DNA of 64,000 bases from Xenorhabdus stockiae (GTDB taxonomy: Bacteria; Pseudomonadota; Gammaproteobacteria; Enterobacterales; Enterobacteriaceae). Position numbers and translations under genes: made by a program. Every line of letters starts with the position of its first letter. Position 1 is the stretch's first letter. Below are positions 27,392 through 36,876 of this stretch, piece by piece. The notes under the pieces are model-generated. The model was not told the DNA's origin, ran no database searches, and saw only the letters and a list, made by a program, of their open reading frames with translations. The stretch is from positions 1 through 64,000 of the forward strand of contig NZ_NJAJ01000021.1 of the NCBI RefSeq assembly GCF_002632825.1. The letters run 5' to 3'.

Positions 27392-28753
27392 ATGAGCGGA
27401 CACCCTGAAAACCTCATTATCCGGGCGGGAGGCAGCCCGCTGAACCTGCCGGAATTTGCCGTTATCCGTGATGAAATCAACAAAACCAGTCACCCATCAC
27501 AACCTGAAGTCAACTGGATGCTGGTGGAATCACTGTCATTGACCCTGTTCAAAACCAACGGCGTCGATTTACAGACAGCGATTTATTACACCTTAGCCCG
27601 AATGCACTTGAACGGTCTGGCTGGGTTTACTGAAGGCTGTGAACTGTTGGCAGGAGTTATCGTCAGTGAATGGGATGCCTTGTGGCCGTCACAACCACAG
27701 GTACGCACTGATTTGCTGGAATGGTTCCACACCCGGACGGGGAGTATCCTGCGCCAGCTGGATTTTGCCGCCAGCGATCTACGGATGATTTACCGCGCGG
27801 AGCGGGCACTTCAGCTCATCATTGATCAGCTACAACAATCTGATTTGAAACGTTTGCCGAGAGTAGAGAACCTGCTGTGGTTCTTCCAGAATGCAGCGAA
27901 AAAACTGGAGAAGCCGCGTCAGGCTGCGAAACCTGCACAACAGCCGGTGAAAATGCCGCCGCTGGTTTACCTGTCTAAATCTGAATCTGAGCCGGAAACG
28001 CCACCACCTTCCCCGCCACCACAGCCGCAACCTGAAATTGCACCGGACGAAAGCCAGCAACGGGTCAGAGTACAGTTTCCAGAACAGCCACAACGTGGAC
28101 TGACCGCATGGCAGGGCTTTGGAATTGGGGCATTTCTGGGATTGTTGGTGCTGGTAGGGAGCTGGCTGTTACTTTATAAGCCGCTGCAACAGCAACTGAA
28201 CGCCATAACAGAACAGCCCGCAGGTTCACGGCTGGCATGGCTGTATCAGCCGACACTGGCAAACTACGCATCCCAGCTTGAGCGCTTGGCAGAAACATCT
28301 CCACTGGCAACATGGGATGCTGCACGAACACTGACCGCAACAGCAGAAAAACAGTGGCCACAATTAGCGGAACAAGTTAACGCTACCCGTAACTGGCAAC
28401 AGCAGATGACCATCCGCATCGATAGCGTACCGTTAAAAGGCAGTTGGTACAGCACTCGCGATCAACTCCAGCAGCTGGCAGACAAAATTCTGTTGCAGGA
28501 ACGCACGCGTGGCAGCTTCACCCTTTCTTACCTCAAAACCGCCATTTATGACATTCAGCGCAACCACGGCAGCGAAATTCCGCTGGAAGAGTTGCTGCGC
28601 CAACTGAATGTTCATGCGGAAAAAGGCGAAGCTGTTTCTCCTGTACTGATGAAAGAAATTGATGACCGTTTTAACGCGCTGCTCGGCCGTTATGACCGCC
28701 TGCGTCATGTAACTGAACAGCGTGACCGTGCCACCAAACATACAAACATGTAA
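27392..28753 (+). CDS. tagA: T6SS TssA-like sheath-latching protein (TagA/VasL)
   Basis: VasL/TagA-type protein, 453 residues. An ImpA_N-related domain (about 1-150: PEVNWMLVESLSLTLF, WDALWPSQPQVRTDLLEWF) is followed by a Pro/Glu-rich linker (about 180-225, PPPSPPPQPQPE), one transmembrane helix (about 241-263), and a C-terminal VasL-type periplasmic or juxtamembrane domain. In enteroaggregative E. coli the comparable TagA clamps the distal end of the extended sheath at the membrane. That role here is inferred from architecture and from its place after tssM, as in V. cholerae (vasK-vasL). It is separated from tssM by a strong terminator. Confidence 0.85.
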   Translation: MSGHPENLIIRAGGSPLNLPEFAVIRDEINKTSHPSQPEVNWMLVESLSLTLFKTNGVDLQTAIYYTLARMHLNGLAGFTEGCELLAGVIVSEWDALWPSQPQVRTDLLEWFHTRTGSILRQLDFAASDLRMIYRAERALQLIIDQLQQSDLKRLPRVENLLWFFQNAAKKLEKPRQAAKPAQQPVKMPPLVYLSKSESEPETPPPSPPPQPQPEIAPDESQQRVRVQFPEQPQRGLTAWQGFGIGAFLGLLVLVGSWLLLYKPLQQQLNAITEQPAGSRLAWLYQPTLANYASQLERLAETSPLATWDAARTLTATAEKQWPQLAEQVNATRNWQQQMTIRIDSVPLKGSWYSTRDQLQQLADKILLQERTRGSFTLSYLKTAIYDIQRNHGSEIPLEELLRQLNVHAEKGEAVSPVLMKEIDDRFNALLGRYDRLRHVTEQRDRATKHTNM

Positions 28754-28779
28754 GTGGCGAACAATCAGGGAGACATACC

Positions 28780-30897
28780 ATGTCAATTAAGAAGAGCATA
28801 GCTAAATTGCAGAAAGGACAGGCCCTTGTGCAAAAGGGGCAACAGGCCGCTCAAATGGCCAAGCAAGCTGCGGGCATGTTGGGGGGGAGCGGACAAAGTA
28901 GTGGTCAGGCTCTTCCGCATACTCAGGGAATTACCGGCGGACAGGGAACATCAGGTGGTCAGGGATTAGCGAAGCAGGCAGCAAGTGGTCATAACGCAGC
29001 GGCTAAAGCCTTGCAACAAGCCAGCGCATTACTGGGCGGCGGAGGCAGTAACCCCAGTGGCCTGCAATTTACGTTAACCGCCGGAGGCTTACCGCCGCAG
29101 ACTTTTGTTGTCACCGATTTCGCACTGAATGAAAGTTTTTCCCAGCCATTCACCCTGAGTGTCGGGCTGGCGAGTGCCGATCCTGCTATCGACTTTCCGA
29201 CCGTTCTGGATCGCACCGCCACGCTGACCATTTTGCAGGATGGCGTTGAGCAGCGCAGTATCACAGGGATCGTTTCCCGCTTTGAGCAGGGTGATACCGG
29301 GTTGCACCAGACCACTTATCAGATGAGCATCCGCCCTGACTTGTGGCGCACGACCCTGAGACAGAACTCGCGCATTTTCCAGCAGTTGGATATTCAGGCG
29401 ATTATCACCACCATCCTGAAAGAGCACGGTATCCGTGATGTCATATTCAGCCTGCGTCACCCTCACCCTGAGCGCGAATTCTGTGTGCAGTATCAGGAAA
29501 GTGACTTTAATTTCCTACAACGCCTAACCGCAGAAGAGGGAATTTTCTACTTCTTCGAGTGCGGTAATGGCCGTAATACGCTGGTCTTTGCCGATGATGC
29601 CGGTTCTGTACCGCCGGGCATCGTCCTTCCTTACCAGCCCGGTGAAGTCAGCACCATTGGAGAACCAGCCATCAGCAGCCTGACATGCAGCGCACAGGTA
29701 CGACCGGCACAGGTGCAACTGAAAGACTACACCTTCAAAAACCCGGCATGGCCCGCTGAATTCCGGGCAGAGATGAAGGAAGACACCTTACAGGAGATGT
29801 ATTACGAGCATTATGACTATCCCGGTCGTTTTAAAGATGAAACACACGGTGAAGCCTTTACCCGCTACCGCCTTGAAGCTCTGCGTAACGATGCCGTGAT
29901 GGGACAGGGCAGTGGCAACGCTATCGCCATCCAACCGGGCCGTTTATTCACTCTGTATAACCACCCGCGCCCTGACCTTAACCAACCGTGGCAAGTCGTG
30001 GGGGCGAGCCATTCAGGCAGCCAGCCGCAAGCACGGGAAACCGCAAGTGGTGATACGGGTACAACACTGCACAGTCACTTCCACTTTATCCGCCACAATC
30101 AGAGCTGGCGTCCGACTCCATTACCGAAGCCCGTGATTGACGGCCCTCAAATTGCCAAAGTCGTCGGCCCAGCAGGAGAAGAAATTTTCTGTGACCAATA
30201 CGGTCGCATTCGCCTCCAGTTCCCGTGGGATCGTTACGGACGCAGCGACGATCAAAGCTCTTGCTGGATCAGGGTGACTCAACCGTGGGCAGGACAGGGC
30301 TGGGGAATGCTGGCGATACCGCGCATCGGACAGGAAGTCGTCGTGGATTTCCTGCACGGCGATCCGGATCAGCCCATCGTCACCGGTCGTACCTATCACG
30401 CCAGCAACATCCCGCCGGGCGGCCTACCGGGCAGCAAAACCCAGATGGCATTCCGTTCCAAAACCCACAAAGGTGAAGGTTATAACGAACTGCTGTTTGA
30501 AGATGCAAAAGGCAGTGAACTGCTTTCCATGCATGCGCAGAAGGATATGAGCACGGTGGTGAAAGACAACCAGAGCTTGGTGGTGGAAAAGGGCAATAGG
30601 ACGCTGACGATTCAGACGGGGGATGAACACAAAACCGTATCACAGGGTAATTTGACAGAGAAAATTAGCCAGAAACGTAGTACCGAAGCGAATGTAATAC
30701 AGGTGAAAGCAGTGGCAGGTAAGGCCGGAGCTGGAACGCAACTATATGAAGCACAGGATGACATTTCCCTGAAAGTGGGTGAAGGCACAATCCAGATGAC
30801 GAAAGCGAATATCAAAATTTCATTTGGTGGTTCCAGTATTGAATTGAATGCTGGGGGTGTCACGGTGCTGGGCGGCAATATTAACTTGAACAAATAA
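28780..30897 (+). CDS. vgrG: T6SS spike protein VgrG with N-terminal Q/G/A-rich extension
   Basis: Trimeric spike protein, 705 residues. The gp27-like domain begins only near residue 94 (LQFTLTAGGLPPQTF) and continues to about residue 400. The gp5 OB-fold follows (IAKVVGPAGEEIF, CDQYGRIRLQFPWDR, GQGWGMLAIPRIGQEVVVDF), then a short gp5-type beta-prism (DMSTVVKDNQSLVVEKG) and a plain C-terminus ending GGNINLNK, with no effector domain. The first about 93 residues (KGQALVQKGQQAAQMAKQA, then Gly/Gln repeats) have no counterpart in ordinary VgrG. The reading frame from the ATG at 28780 has a good AGGGAG ribosome site, so the extension looks translated. It is followed by the chaperone and Rhs genes, which suggests it carries the Rhs effector. 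Confidence 0.94.
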   Translation: MSIKKSIAKLQKGQALVQKGQQAAQMAKQAAGMLGGSGQSSGQALPHTQGITGGQGTSGGQGLAKQAASGHNAAAKALQQASALLGGGGSNPSGLQFTLTAGGLPPQTFVVTDFALNESFSQPFTLSVGLASADPAIDFPTVLDRTATLTILQDGVEQRSITGIVSRFEQGDTGLHQTTYQMSIRPDLWRTTLRQNSRIFQQLDIQAIITTILKEHGIRDVIFSLRHPHPEREFCVQYQESDFNFLQRLTAEEGIFYFFECGNGRNTLVFADDAGSVPPGIVLPYQPGEVSTIGEPAISSLTCSAQVRPAQVQLKDYTFKNPAWPAEFRAEMKEDTLQEMYYEHYDYPGRFKDETHGEAFTRYRLEALRNDAVMGQGSGNAIAIQPGRLFTLYNHPRPDLNQPWQVVGASHSGSQPQARETASGDTGTTLHSHFHFIRHNQSWRPTPLPKPVIDGPQIAKVVGPAGEEIFCDQYGRIRLQFPWDRYGRSDDQSSCWIRVTQPWAGQGWGMLAIPRIGQEVVVDFLHGDPDQPIVTGRTYHASNIPPGGLPGSKTQMAFRSKTHKGEGYNELLFEDAKGSELLSMHAQKDMSTVVKDNQSLVVEKGNRTLTIQTGDEHKTVSQGNLTEKISQKRSTEANVIQVKAVAGKAGAGTQLYEAQDDISLKVGEGTIQMTKANIKISFGGSSIELNAGGVTVLGGNINLNK

Positions 30898-30939
30898 AAA
30901 ACTATTTTCCTGTTGAAAACAGAAAAACAAGGATTGACC

Positions 30940-31395
30940 ATGACCGATAAACTTGATTTGTCCCCATTCCGTTTCAATCAAGGCACCATCATGCTGCCAG
31001 CTAATTGGCAGGATGCAAGTATTCTGGTGTTGAACAGCCCTGATGAGAAGAACGGTACCAGTTTCACTATTTCTCGCGACAACTTGCCGTGGGGTTTGGC
31101 ATTCAGTCAGTTTGCAGAACGGGAAATGACCGCGATTGGCAAACAACTGAAAGATTATGAGGCAATTGCTCATGAATCTGGTGAATTGAATGGGTTAGAA
31201 ACCGAGACTTTCGAATTTCGCTGGCGTGCTCCAAGTGGGGCTGTGCATCAATTAATGATGTTGTTGAATACCACAAAACAGGTGTTGATTTTTACGGGCA
31301 CTTGTCAGGGAGAAATGACGTCAATCCAAAAGGAGCAGATGCAGGCCATGATGGCCACTTTCCAGCTGCGCGATGAGCAGAAGGATAACAAATAA
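30940..31395 (+). CDS. eagR: Rhs effector chaperone, EagR/DcrB-like (DUF1795)
   Basis: DUF1795-family protein, about 151 residues. Eag chaperones bind the N-terminal membrane helices of Rhs/PAAR effectors and help load them on VgrG. Visible features are FNQGTIMLPANWQDAS, NLPWGLAFSQFAEREM and a C-terminal MMATFQLR, in the pattern of the family. The ATG at 30940 has AAGGA about eight bases upstream and is preferred to the earlier TTG at 30913. It lies between vgrG and the Rhs gene, whose prePAAR/transmembrane N-terminus is exactly the type such chaperones serve. Confidence 0.88.
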   Translation: MTDKLDLSPFRFNQGTIMLPANWQDASILVLNSPDEKNGTSFTISRDNLPWGLAFSQFAEREMTAIGKQLKDYEAIAHESGELNGLETETFEFRWRAPSGAVHQLMMLLNTTKQVLIFTGTCQGEMTSIQKEQMQAMMATFQLRDEQKDNK

Positions 31396-31408
31396 CAGGG
31401 AGCGAAAC

Positions 31409-34400
31409 ATGAGTGTTTCACAGAATGTGATGATGGGTGCCGCGGCGGTACAACGACCGTATCAAACACCTGTAGCAAACAATAGTACATCGCCTGCCCA
31501 AGGAGGCAGGCCAGCTCCGATCCCTCCGCGTACAGAAAAATCAACCTCTGATAAAGCATTAGAATTCCTGCAAAGTGACACTTTTGAAATGGCAACTTTG
31601 GCAACTGGTGGGGCTTATGCTGTTGCTACCGGTGCAGCTACACCTTTTGCTGTAGGTGTGGCTGCAGGGATGGCTGGTGGTGCTGCAGGTGCCTATGTCG
31701 GCGATAAAATTGGTCATGCAATTGCTGCAGGCATGGGTATGGGCACTGTGGCGACAGAGGGAGAAAATCCAGCTCGTGAGGGAGATGCGATAGCTCACCA
31801 GAATAAAAGTGCTGGTTTGTGGGGAGCATTAGGTGGAATACTGCTGGGAGCGGTAACAGCGCTAGCAGTGGGCGCTTTGGTGGTTGCAACAGGAGGTGTT
31901 GCATTGGTTGCCGTTGCAGCCGCGGCAGCGGCTGGTGGCTTTGTGGGTGGTGCATGTGCGGGCATTGGAGCCGCTATCGGCCAGTATGGCAGTAATAAAG
32001 GCACTATTATAAAAGGATCACCCAATGTGTATTTTGAAGGGAAGCCAGTGGCCCGTATTGGGGATCCTATTGTATGTAGTGATCATCTGGGAGCGGGGGC
32101 TATTGCTGAAGGGGCAAAGACGGTATTTGCCAATGGTAAGGGAATTGCTCGTTTAGGACACCGTACTACTTGTGATGCAAATATCAACAGCGCCGCGGGC
32201 TCGATTTCCATTACTAAGGAAACGGGTGACAGACTTCCCATCATGGAGGAAAACAACAAAGCACTACAATGGGCGGTGGTTATCGCCGGTCTGATGCCAT
32301 TTCCACGTAATAAGAAAGGGGTAACTAAGTCTGACAAGCCTAAGGAATCGGTGGATGCAAAAAGTTGCTCTCCTTCTAAGAAAAAATGTAAAAACGATCC
32401 TGTAGATTTAACTACAGGGGACTTTCTGCAGCAAAAGCCGATGCTCTCTCTGCCCGGCACTGTGCCCCTTTCTTTGGTACGTACTTACCGTTCAACAGAA
32501 AATTTTTCCGGCCTGTTTGGTCCTAAATGGGCAGATGGGTGGTCACGGCATCTTTTACTTGACGGTGATGCTACCTACTTCACTGACGATGATGGGGTTA
32601 TTTACACATTTCATACCCCAGTGACGGAAAAGAAGGTATTTGCGGTTAACCTGAAAGCTGGACATTACTTATTATTCGGTGATCGTGATCATGGCTTGCA
32701 TTTGTTTGATCGTAGCAGCCAACTTACCCTGAGTTTTGAGCAAAAAGATGGGGTTTATCAACGAATTTCTGCAATAAGTGACCGCAATGGTAATCGTATC
32801 TTTTTTCATTATGAGGATCCCTTCGATGAGGGAGTTTTACGGTTATCACAGATAACGCATTCAGATGGCTACCGATTACTGCTTGGTTACGATCAAAAGA
32901 ATCTGACCACAATTGAATATATCACGGATGAGCTTCGCCAGCGGCTGGTGACCTGCCACTATGATGTCCGAGGATATTTAGTGGAATGTGAAACCTTCCA
33001 GTTTTATCACCTTTGGCATGAGTATAACGATTACGGTCAAATGACCCGCTGGAGAAGCAATAGTGGGTCTGATGCCTCTATTGACTATGATACTTATGGG
33101 CGTGTAGTAGCTGTGAGTACGCCGCAGGGTTACTGGAATGCCCAGTTTCAGTATGACGATGCAGAGCGTGTTACCACCTATCTGGATCCTGAAGGAGGGT
33201 GTACCCGCTATTGGTATGACGAAGATGGTAATGTGGTACGCAGCATTGATCCTTTGGGGCGGGAAACCTTGATGGAGTGGGATTTGCGCAATATGGTGTC
33301 GGAAACTGACCCATTGGGGCGCAGGACCTGCTTTGAATATAGCTCCTATGGGGAGCTTACTAAGCTGATTCAGCCTTCTGGTGAAACATTCACCTATAAT
33401 TATGATGAATACGGTCAGTTATTACAGGCCAAATTGCCCGATGGTCAGAGCTGGAGTTTTCATTACAATGATGCAGGTGAACCTGATTCTGTCACTGATC
33501 CTTTGGGACGGCGGGAGGAATATCGTTATAACCAACATGGTGAATTACTCCGTAAGATACTGCCTGATGGGACTGAGTGGCGCTATGAGTATGAGCAGCA
33601 TCGGTTGTATCAGGTGTTGTCGCCGACGGGCTATACAACTTGTTATGATCAGGATGGATTAGGTCGTCTGCGTAGTATGACGGATTCACTGGGGCAGAAA
33701 ACACATTACCAGCACAGTGCTTTCCATGCCAGCCTTAACGGCAGTGTTACCGAAGTTACTCAGCCGGATGGTATCAGACAGCAGATCACCTATGATCAGG
33801 CTGGACGAATTTCAGCAGTGACAGACGGCGAAGGACAAGTTACCCAATACACCTATGGTCCATTTAATCTGCTGACCAGCATGACTCGCCCAAATGGCAC
33901 CACATTGAACTTTGACTATGACCGTTCGCTTCGTCTGAAAAAAGTGACGACGGCGATGGGAGAAACCTACCAATACGAATATGATTTTGCTGATCAACTT
34001 GTCCGTGAAACTGACTTTACTGGCCGGACTCTGGAATACGCTTATGATTTAGCGGGTCGTCGTACCTCAGTGCGCTATCCAAACGGCCAATTAACCCGTC
34101 TTTGTTACAACGATGATGATCAAATTCGTCGACGGGAACATTGGCAAGTAGAGGAATCCTTCTGTGAACTGCGGGTATTTATTGAATATCGCTATGACCC
34201 GATGGGACGGCTGCTCTGCGCAATATCACCGGATGCGAAAGTAGAATTCGAATATAACGAAGCTGGGCATCTGATAGGCGAACGGGTGAATGGTCGGGAG
34301 ATCTCCCGTCAGTGGGATATGAAAAGTGGCTTGCCTACAGCGGAAACAGTGGGTGAGCATACACTGAACTTCAGTTATAACCGAGCGAGTCAACTTACTC

Positions 34401-36109
34401 GTTTCCAGTTTAGTCAGCATGATCCACTGATTCTGAACTATGATCCATTCGGTCGTGAAACGGTACGTGAAAGTGCAAAAGGCTTCATCATGGCCAGTCG
34501 TTATACGACTACTGGGCAATTGGAACATCAGTCAGCCGGACGGGCTACGGCATTTTTCCGTGATACATTGCAACAAAATGACCCACACTTCCCACCACAG
34601 GCAACAGCAGTTAACCGTAGCTGGCAGTATGACCGTGCATTTAATGTACAGGTGATTGATGACGGTATCTGGGGGCAAACCCGTTATCGTTATAATCAAA
34701 ATGATCAGGTAATTCATGCTTCTTTTGGAGGATTCCGAGCTTTTGAAGAAGAATTCCATTATGACAAACAGGGCAACCTGAGTTGCCATCTACCTAATAA
34801 TGCTCAAAATGCTTTAAAGCAAGTCGAACAGCGTCAACTGGCGGGGCGAGTAGTGCATCGTGGTGATGTCACTTACCGCTATGATCTGAATGGGCGGTTA
34901 GTGGAAAAAACTGAACTTCGAGATGGTTTTCGTCCTCAAATTTGGCGATACCGTTGGGATATTCAGGATCAGCTTACCCACTGTGAAACACCAGATGGCT
35001 CCCGCTGGCAGTATAAATATGATGCTTTTGGACGACGTATCCAAAAACTTAAAGTCCACGATGGTAAACTGACAGCAGCCAATTTGCAGCGATGGTTGAA
35101 TGGTAAGCCGGATCTGACACTTAAATCTGATGCTATCATCGGACACGATTTCCTGTGGAGTGGTGATCAACTGATCGAGGAAACGCCGATTTATGCAGAT
35201 GGTACACCGGCCTATGATCGTAGTATCCGTTGGCTATACGCCCCGGGAGCGTTAACTCCGTGGGCTCGTTATGAGCGGGGTAAATTGCACTATACCGTCA
35301 GTGACCATCAGGGTACGGTGCGAGAGATACTGAGCGAAGAAGGCCAACTGATCTGGGCTGGTCGGCTGAGTACATGGGGTAGGCTGGATACCTGGCCAGC
35401 TGTGGCCGGAAATCATGAAGACGCTCATGTGAACTGCAACCTGCGTTTTATGGGGCAGTATGCGGATGAAGAAACGGGGTTATACTATAACCGTTTTCGG
35501 TATTATGATCATGAAACAGGGCAATACCTCACGCCTGATCCGCTTAACCTGAGCGGCGGGTTTAACCCGTACGGCTACGTGCACAATCCGGTGCGGTTCG
35601 TGGACCCGTTGGGATTATCGTCGGGGACGACCACGTTTTATCATGCGGGGCGTTTTGAGGAAGGCACGAAGATAGATCTGTCAAAAGGAACTGGTGGAAA
35701 AGATTTTGATCCGGGAGGACAAAAAGGATTTTATGTGACGGCATCGAAAGAACAGGCGCTTGATTGGGCTAAAAGAAGAGGCCTTCCAACACTGGCTACA
35801 TTTGAGGTACCCAACTCGGAGTTAGCCAAATTAAATATTAAAGTCTTTGATCCTAATTCACCTGCAGATAGGAAAGAATGGTCGCAATATGTTAGAGAAG
35901 GCCGGGAAGGAACACTGGTTCATAATTATGACGGTGTTAGCGGACCTTATTTAGCCAACTCAACTCCATTTCAATACAAAGGCGCTCCACCAAAGATGAA
36001 AGGTCATCAACTAGCCCTTTATACACCTAAAGCAGTGGAATTATTTGATAAGTATTTAGTTTCAGTCAAACGTGTTGCAGGGGGAAAAATAGTCGATGAG
36101 TGTCCATAA
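31409..36109 (+). CDS. rhs: T6SS PAAR-Rhs polymorphic toxin with a DUF3990/ADP-ribosyltransferase-like C-terminal domain
   Basis: 1566-residue effector. In order: a Pro-rich N-terminus; two Gly/Ala-rich hydrophobic regions (about 60-110 and 135-192) flanking a prePAAR motif (AREGDAIAHQ, about 122-131); a PAAR domain (about 198-268) that caps VgrG; an Rhs/YD-repeat cocoon; the boundary VHNPVRFVDPLGL; and a 163-residue toxin. The toxin has FYHAG, DFDPGGQKGFYVT, QALDWAKRRG and NYDGVSGPYLANS, a pattern resembling DUF3990 proteins, which have an ADP-ribosyltransferase-type fold; the activity is inferred. GC content drops sharply at the boundary. The ATG at 31409 has GGGAGCG upstream and is preferred to an earlier in-frame start inside eagR. 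Immunity genes follow. Confidence 0.93.
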   Translation: MSVSQNVMMGAAAVQRPYQTPVANNSTSPAQGGRPAPIPPRTEKSTSDKALEFLQSDTFEMATLATGGAYAVATGAATPFAVGVAAGMAGGAAGAYVGDKIGHAIAAGMGMGTVATEGENPAREGDAIAHQNKSAGLWGALGGILLGAVTALAVGALVVATGGVALVAVAAAAAAGGFVGGACAGIGAAIGQYGSNKGTIIKGSPNVYFEGKPVARIGDPIVCSDHLGAGAIAEGAKTVFANGKGIARLGHRTTCDANINSAAGSISITKETGDRLPIMEENNKALQWAVVIAGLMPFPRNKKGVTKSDKPKESVDAKSCSPSKKKCKNDPVDLTTGDFLQQKPMLSLPGTVPLSLVRTYRSTENFSGLFGPKWADGWSRHLLLDGDATYFTDDDGVIYTFHTPVTEKKVFAVNLKAGHYLLFGDRDHGLHLFDRSSQLTLSFEQKDGVYQRISAISDRNGNRIFFHYEDPFDEGVLRLSQITHSDGYRLLLGYDQKNLTTIEYITDELRQRLVTCHYDVRGYLVECETFQFYHLWHEYNDYGQMTRWRSNSGSDASIDYDTYGRVVAVSTPQGYWNAQFQYDDAERVTTYLDPEGGCTRYWYDEDGNVVRSIDPLGRETLMEWDLRNMVSETDPLGRRTCFEYSSYGELTKLIQPSGETFTYNYDEYGQLLQAKLPDGQSWSFHYNDAGEPDSVTDPLGRREEYRYNQHGELLRKILPDGTEWRYEYEQHRLYQVLSPTGYTTCYDQDGLGRLRSMTDSLGQKTHYQHSAFHASLNGSVTEVTQPDGIRQQITYDQAGRISAVTDGEGQVTQYTYGPFNLLTSMTRPNGTTLNFDYDRSLRLKKVTTAMGETYQYEYDFADQLVRETDFTGRTLEYAYDLAGRRTSVRYPNGQLTRLCYNDDDQIRRREHWQVEESFCELRVFIEYRYDPMGRLLCAISPDAKVEFEYNEAGHLIGERVNGREISRQWDMKSGLPTAETVGEHTLNFSYNRASQLTRFQFSQHDPLILNYDPFGRETVRESAKGFIMASRYTTTGQLEHQSAGRATAFFRDTLQQNDPHFPPQATAVNRSWQYDRAFNVQVIDDGIWGQTRYRYNQNDQVIHASFGGFRAFEEEFHYDKQGNLSCHLPNNAQNALKQVEQRQLAGRVVHRGDVTYRYDLNGRLVEKTELRDGFRPQIWRYRWDIQDQLTHCETPDGSRWQYKYDAFGRRIQKLKVHDGKLTAANLQRWLNGKPDLTLKSDAIIGHDFLWSGDQLIEETPIYADGTPAYDRSIRWLYAPGALTPWARYERGKLHYTVSDHQGTVREILSEEGQLIWAGRLSTWGRLDTWPAVAGNHEDAHVNCNLRFMGQYADEETGLYYNRFRYYDHETGQYLTPDPLNLSGGFNPYGYVHNPVRFVDPLGLSSGTTTFYHAGRFEEGTKIDLSKGTGGKDFDPGGQKGFYVTASKEQALDWAKRRGLPTLATFEVPNSELAKLNIKVFDPNSPADRKEWSQYVREGREGTLVHNYDGVSGPYLANSTPFQYKGAPPKMKGHQLALYTPKAVELFDKYLVSVKRVAGGKIVDECP

Positions 36110-36127
36110 CATGATGAGTAAAAAAAC

Positions 36128-36508
36128 ATGATTGATAAAAAAAATATTATTGATGAGATTATTTTCACAGATAAAGATGATCCCAGTGACAAGGTTATTT
36201 TTAATTTTTATACCTGGGTTGAAATGTTGAAAGCGATTATTGTCAAATATGGTAATAAATCCGAAAGTGAGGCAGAACAGCTTGTTTTAAATCATCCGGC
36301 AGTTTACAGCCCTATAGACGATTATATGTCGGTTACATTACTTGGCCATGAAACTGAATATGATTGGGCGATGCTAATGGCTTATGGTCATGGATATTGG
36401 GAAAAAGGAATCCCTGCTCAAGAACCAGAAGGCTTTTATGAATGGGATGAACAGTATAGGAAAGAGCATAATTTAAAAGAATTTAGTTTTGAGTATATTA
36501 CTGAGTGA
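36128..36508 (+). CDS. Rhs immunity protein copy 1 (cognate immunity candidate)
   Basis: 126-residue acidic protein beginning MIDKKNIIDEI and ending FSFEYITE, directly after the intact Rhs toxin. I do not recognise the fold. By position it is the cognate immunity protein that neutralises the Rhs toxin end. Five further homologues follow in the array. Unlike the other toxin/immunity junctions, which have 1-2 bp between stop and ATG, 18 bp separate stop and start here, including a repeated CATGATGAGTAAAAAAACATGATT stretch split around position 36116. Rich in W, Y, E and D (WVEMLKAIIVKYGNK, EYDWAMLMAYGHGYW). Confidence 0.82.
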   Translation: MIDKKNIIDEIIFTDKDDPSDKVIFNFYTWVEMLKAIIVKYGNKSESEAEQLVLNHPAVYSPIDDYMSVTLLGHETEYDWAMLMAYGHGYWEKGIPAQEPEGFYEWDEQYRKEHNLKEFSFEYITE

Positions 36509-36690
36509 TAACAACGGAGAAAAGGATTAAAACGATGAAAATTCTGTTCCACTAAAACTCAGAAACAAAAAGCCAGAAGATCCTTGTGATCTTCCGGCTC
36601 TTTATCATCATCCGACCTGATAATCCCCTATCAATTCCCGCATTCGAAGCTTAATCTCACTGAGCTGATCCTGCTGCTTGATGGTGCGGG
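36509..36690. repeat. Array spacer module A: bidirectional terminator plus tail of a small minus-strand gene
   Basis: First of five copies of a module between units of the immunity array. It contains an imperfect hairpin (36571-36582 with 36588-36599, followed by a T-rich stretch), then on the minus strand the last about 30 codons of a small gene ending in DQLSEIKLRMRELIGDYQ. The other copies lie at about 37258-37425, 37894-38060, 41281-41440 and 42045-42235. The hairpin would terminate the immunity transcript. Confidence 0.8.
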
Positions 36691-36875
36691 TGTCGTCAGT
36701 GTCGGGTAGTGATCCATATTTAAGAAGTCCAAATGGTGTTAAAAAGGATCAACCCCCAAAAATTGAAGGTCACCAATTGGCTCTTTATACGCCAGAAGCA
36801 GCGAAATTATTTGATGCGCATTTAGTTGCGGTTAAACGAATTGCTAATGGAAAAATAGTTGATGAGTGTCCATAA
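36691..36875 (+). pseudogene. Truncated Rhs toxin C-terminal remnant (unit 2)
   Basis: About 57 residues homologous to the end of the intact Rhs toxin (SGSDPYLRSPNG then GHQLALYTPEAAKLFD and GKIVDECP), fused upstream to spacer-module sequence. No Rhs boundary motif or catalytic part remains, so it cannot be a toxin. An ATG-like frame (36678) opens in the spacer, so a small peptide could be made; more likely this is a relic kept because it carries translation signals for the immunity gene that starts 2 bp after it. Confidence 0.8.
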
Positions 36876-36876
36876 C

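Noticed and set aside
31373..31408. Upstream start of the Rhs gene inside eagR
   Set aside because: The ATG at 31409 has a good ribosome site right after the eagR stop, and begins the typical N-terminus; the earlier start adds Arg/Asn-rich residues coded within eagR.
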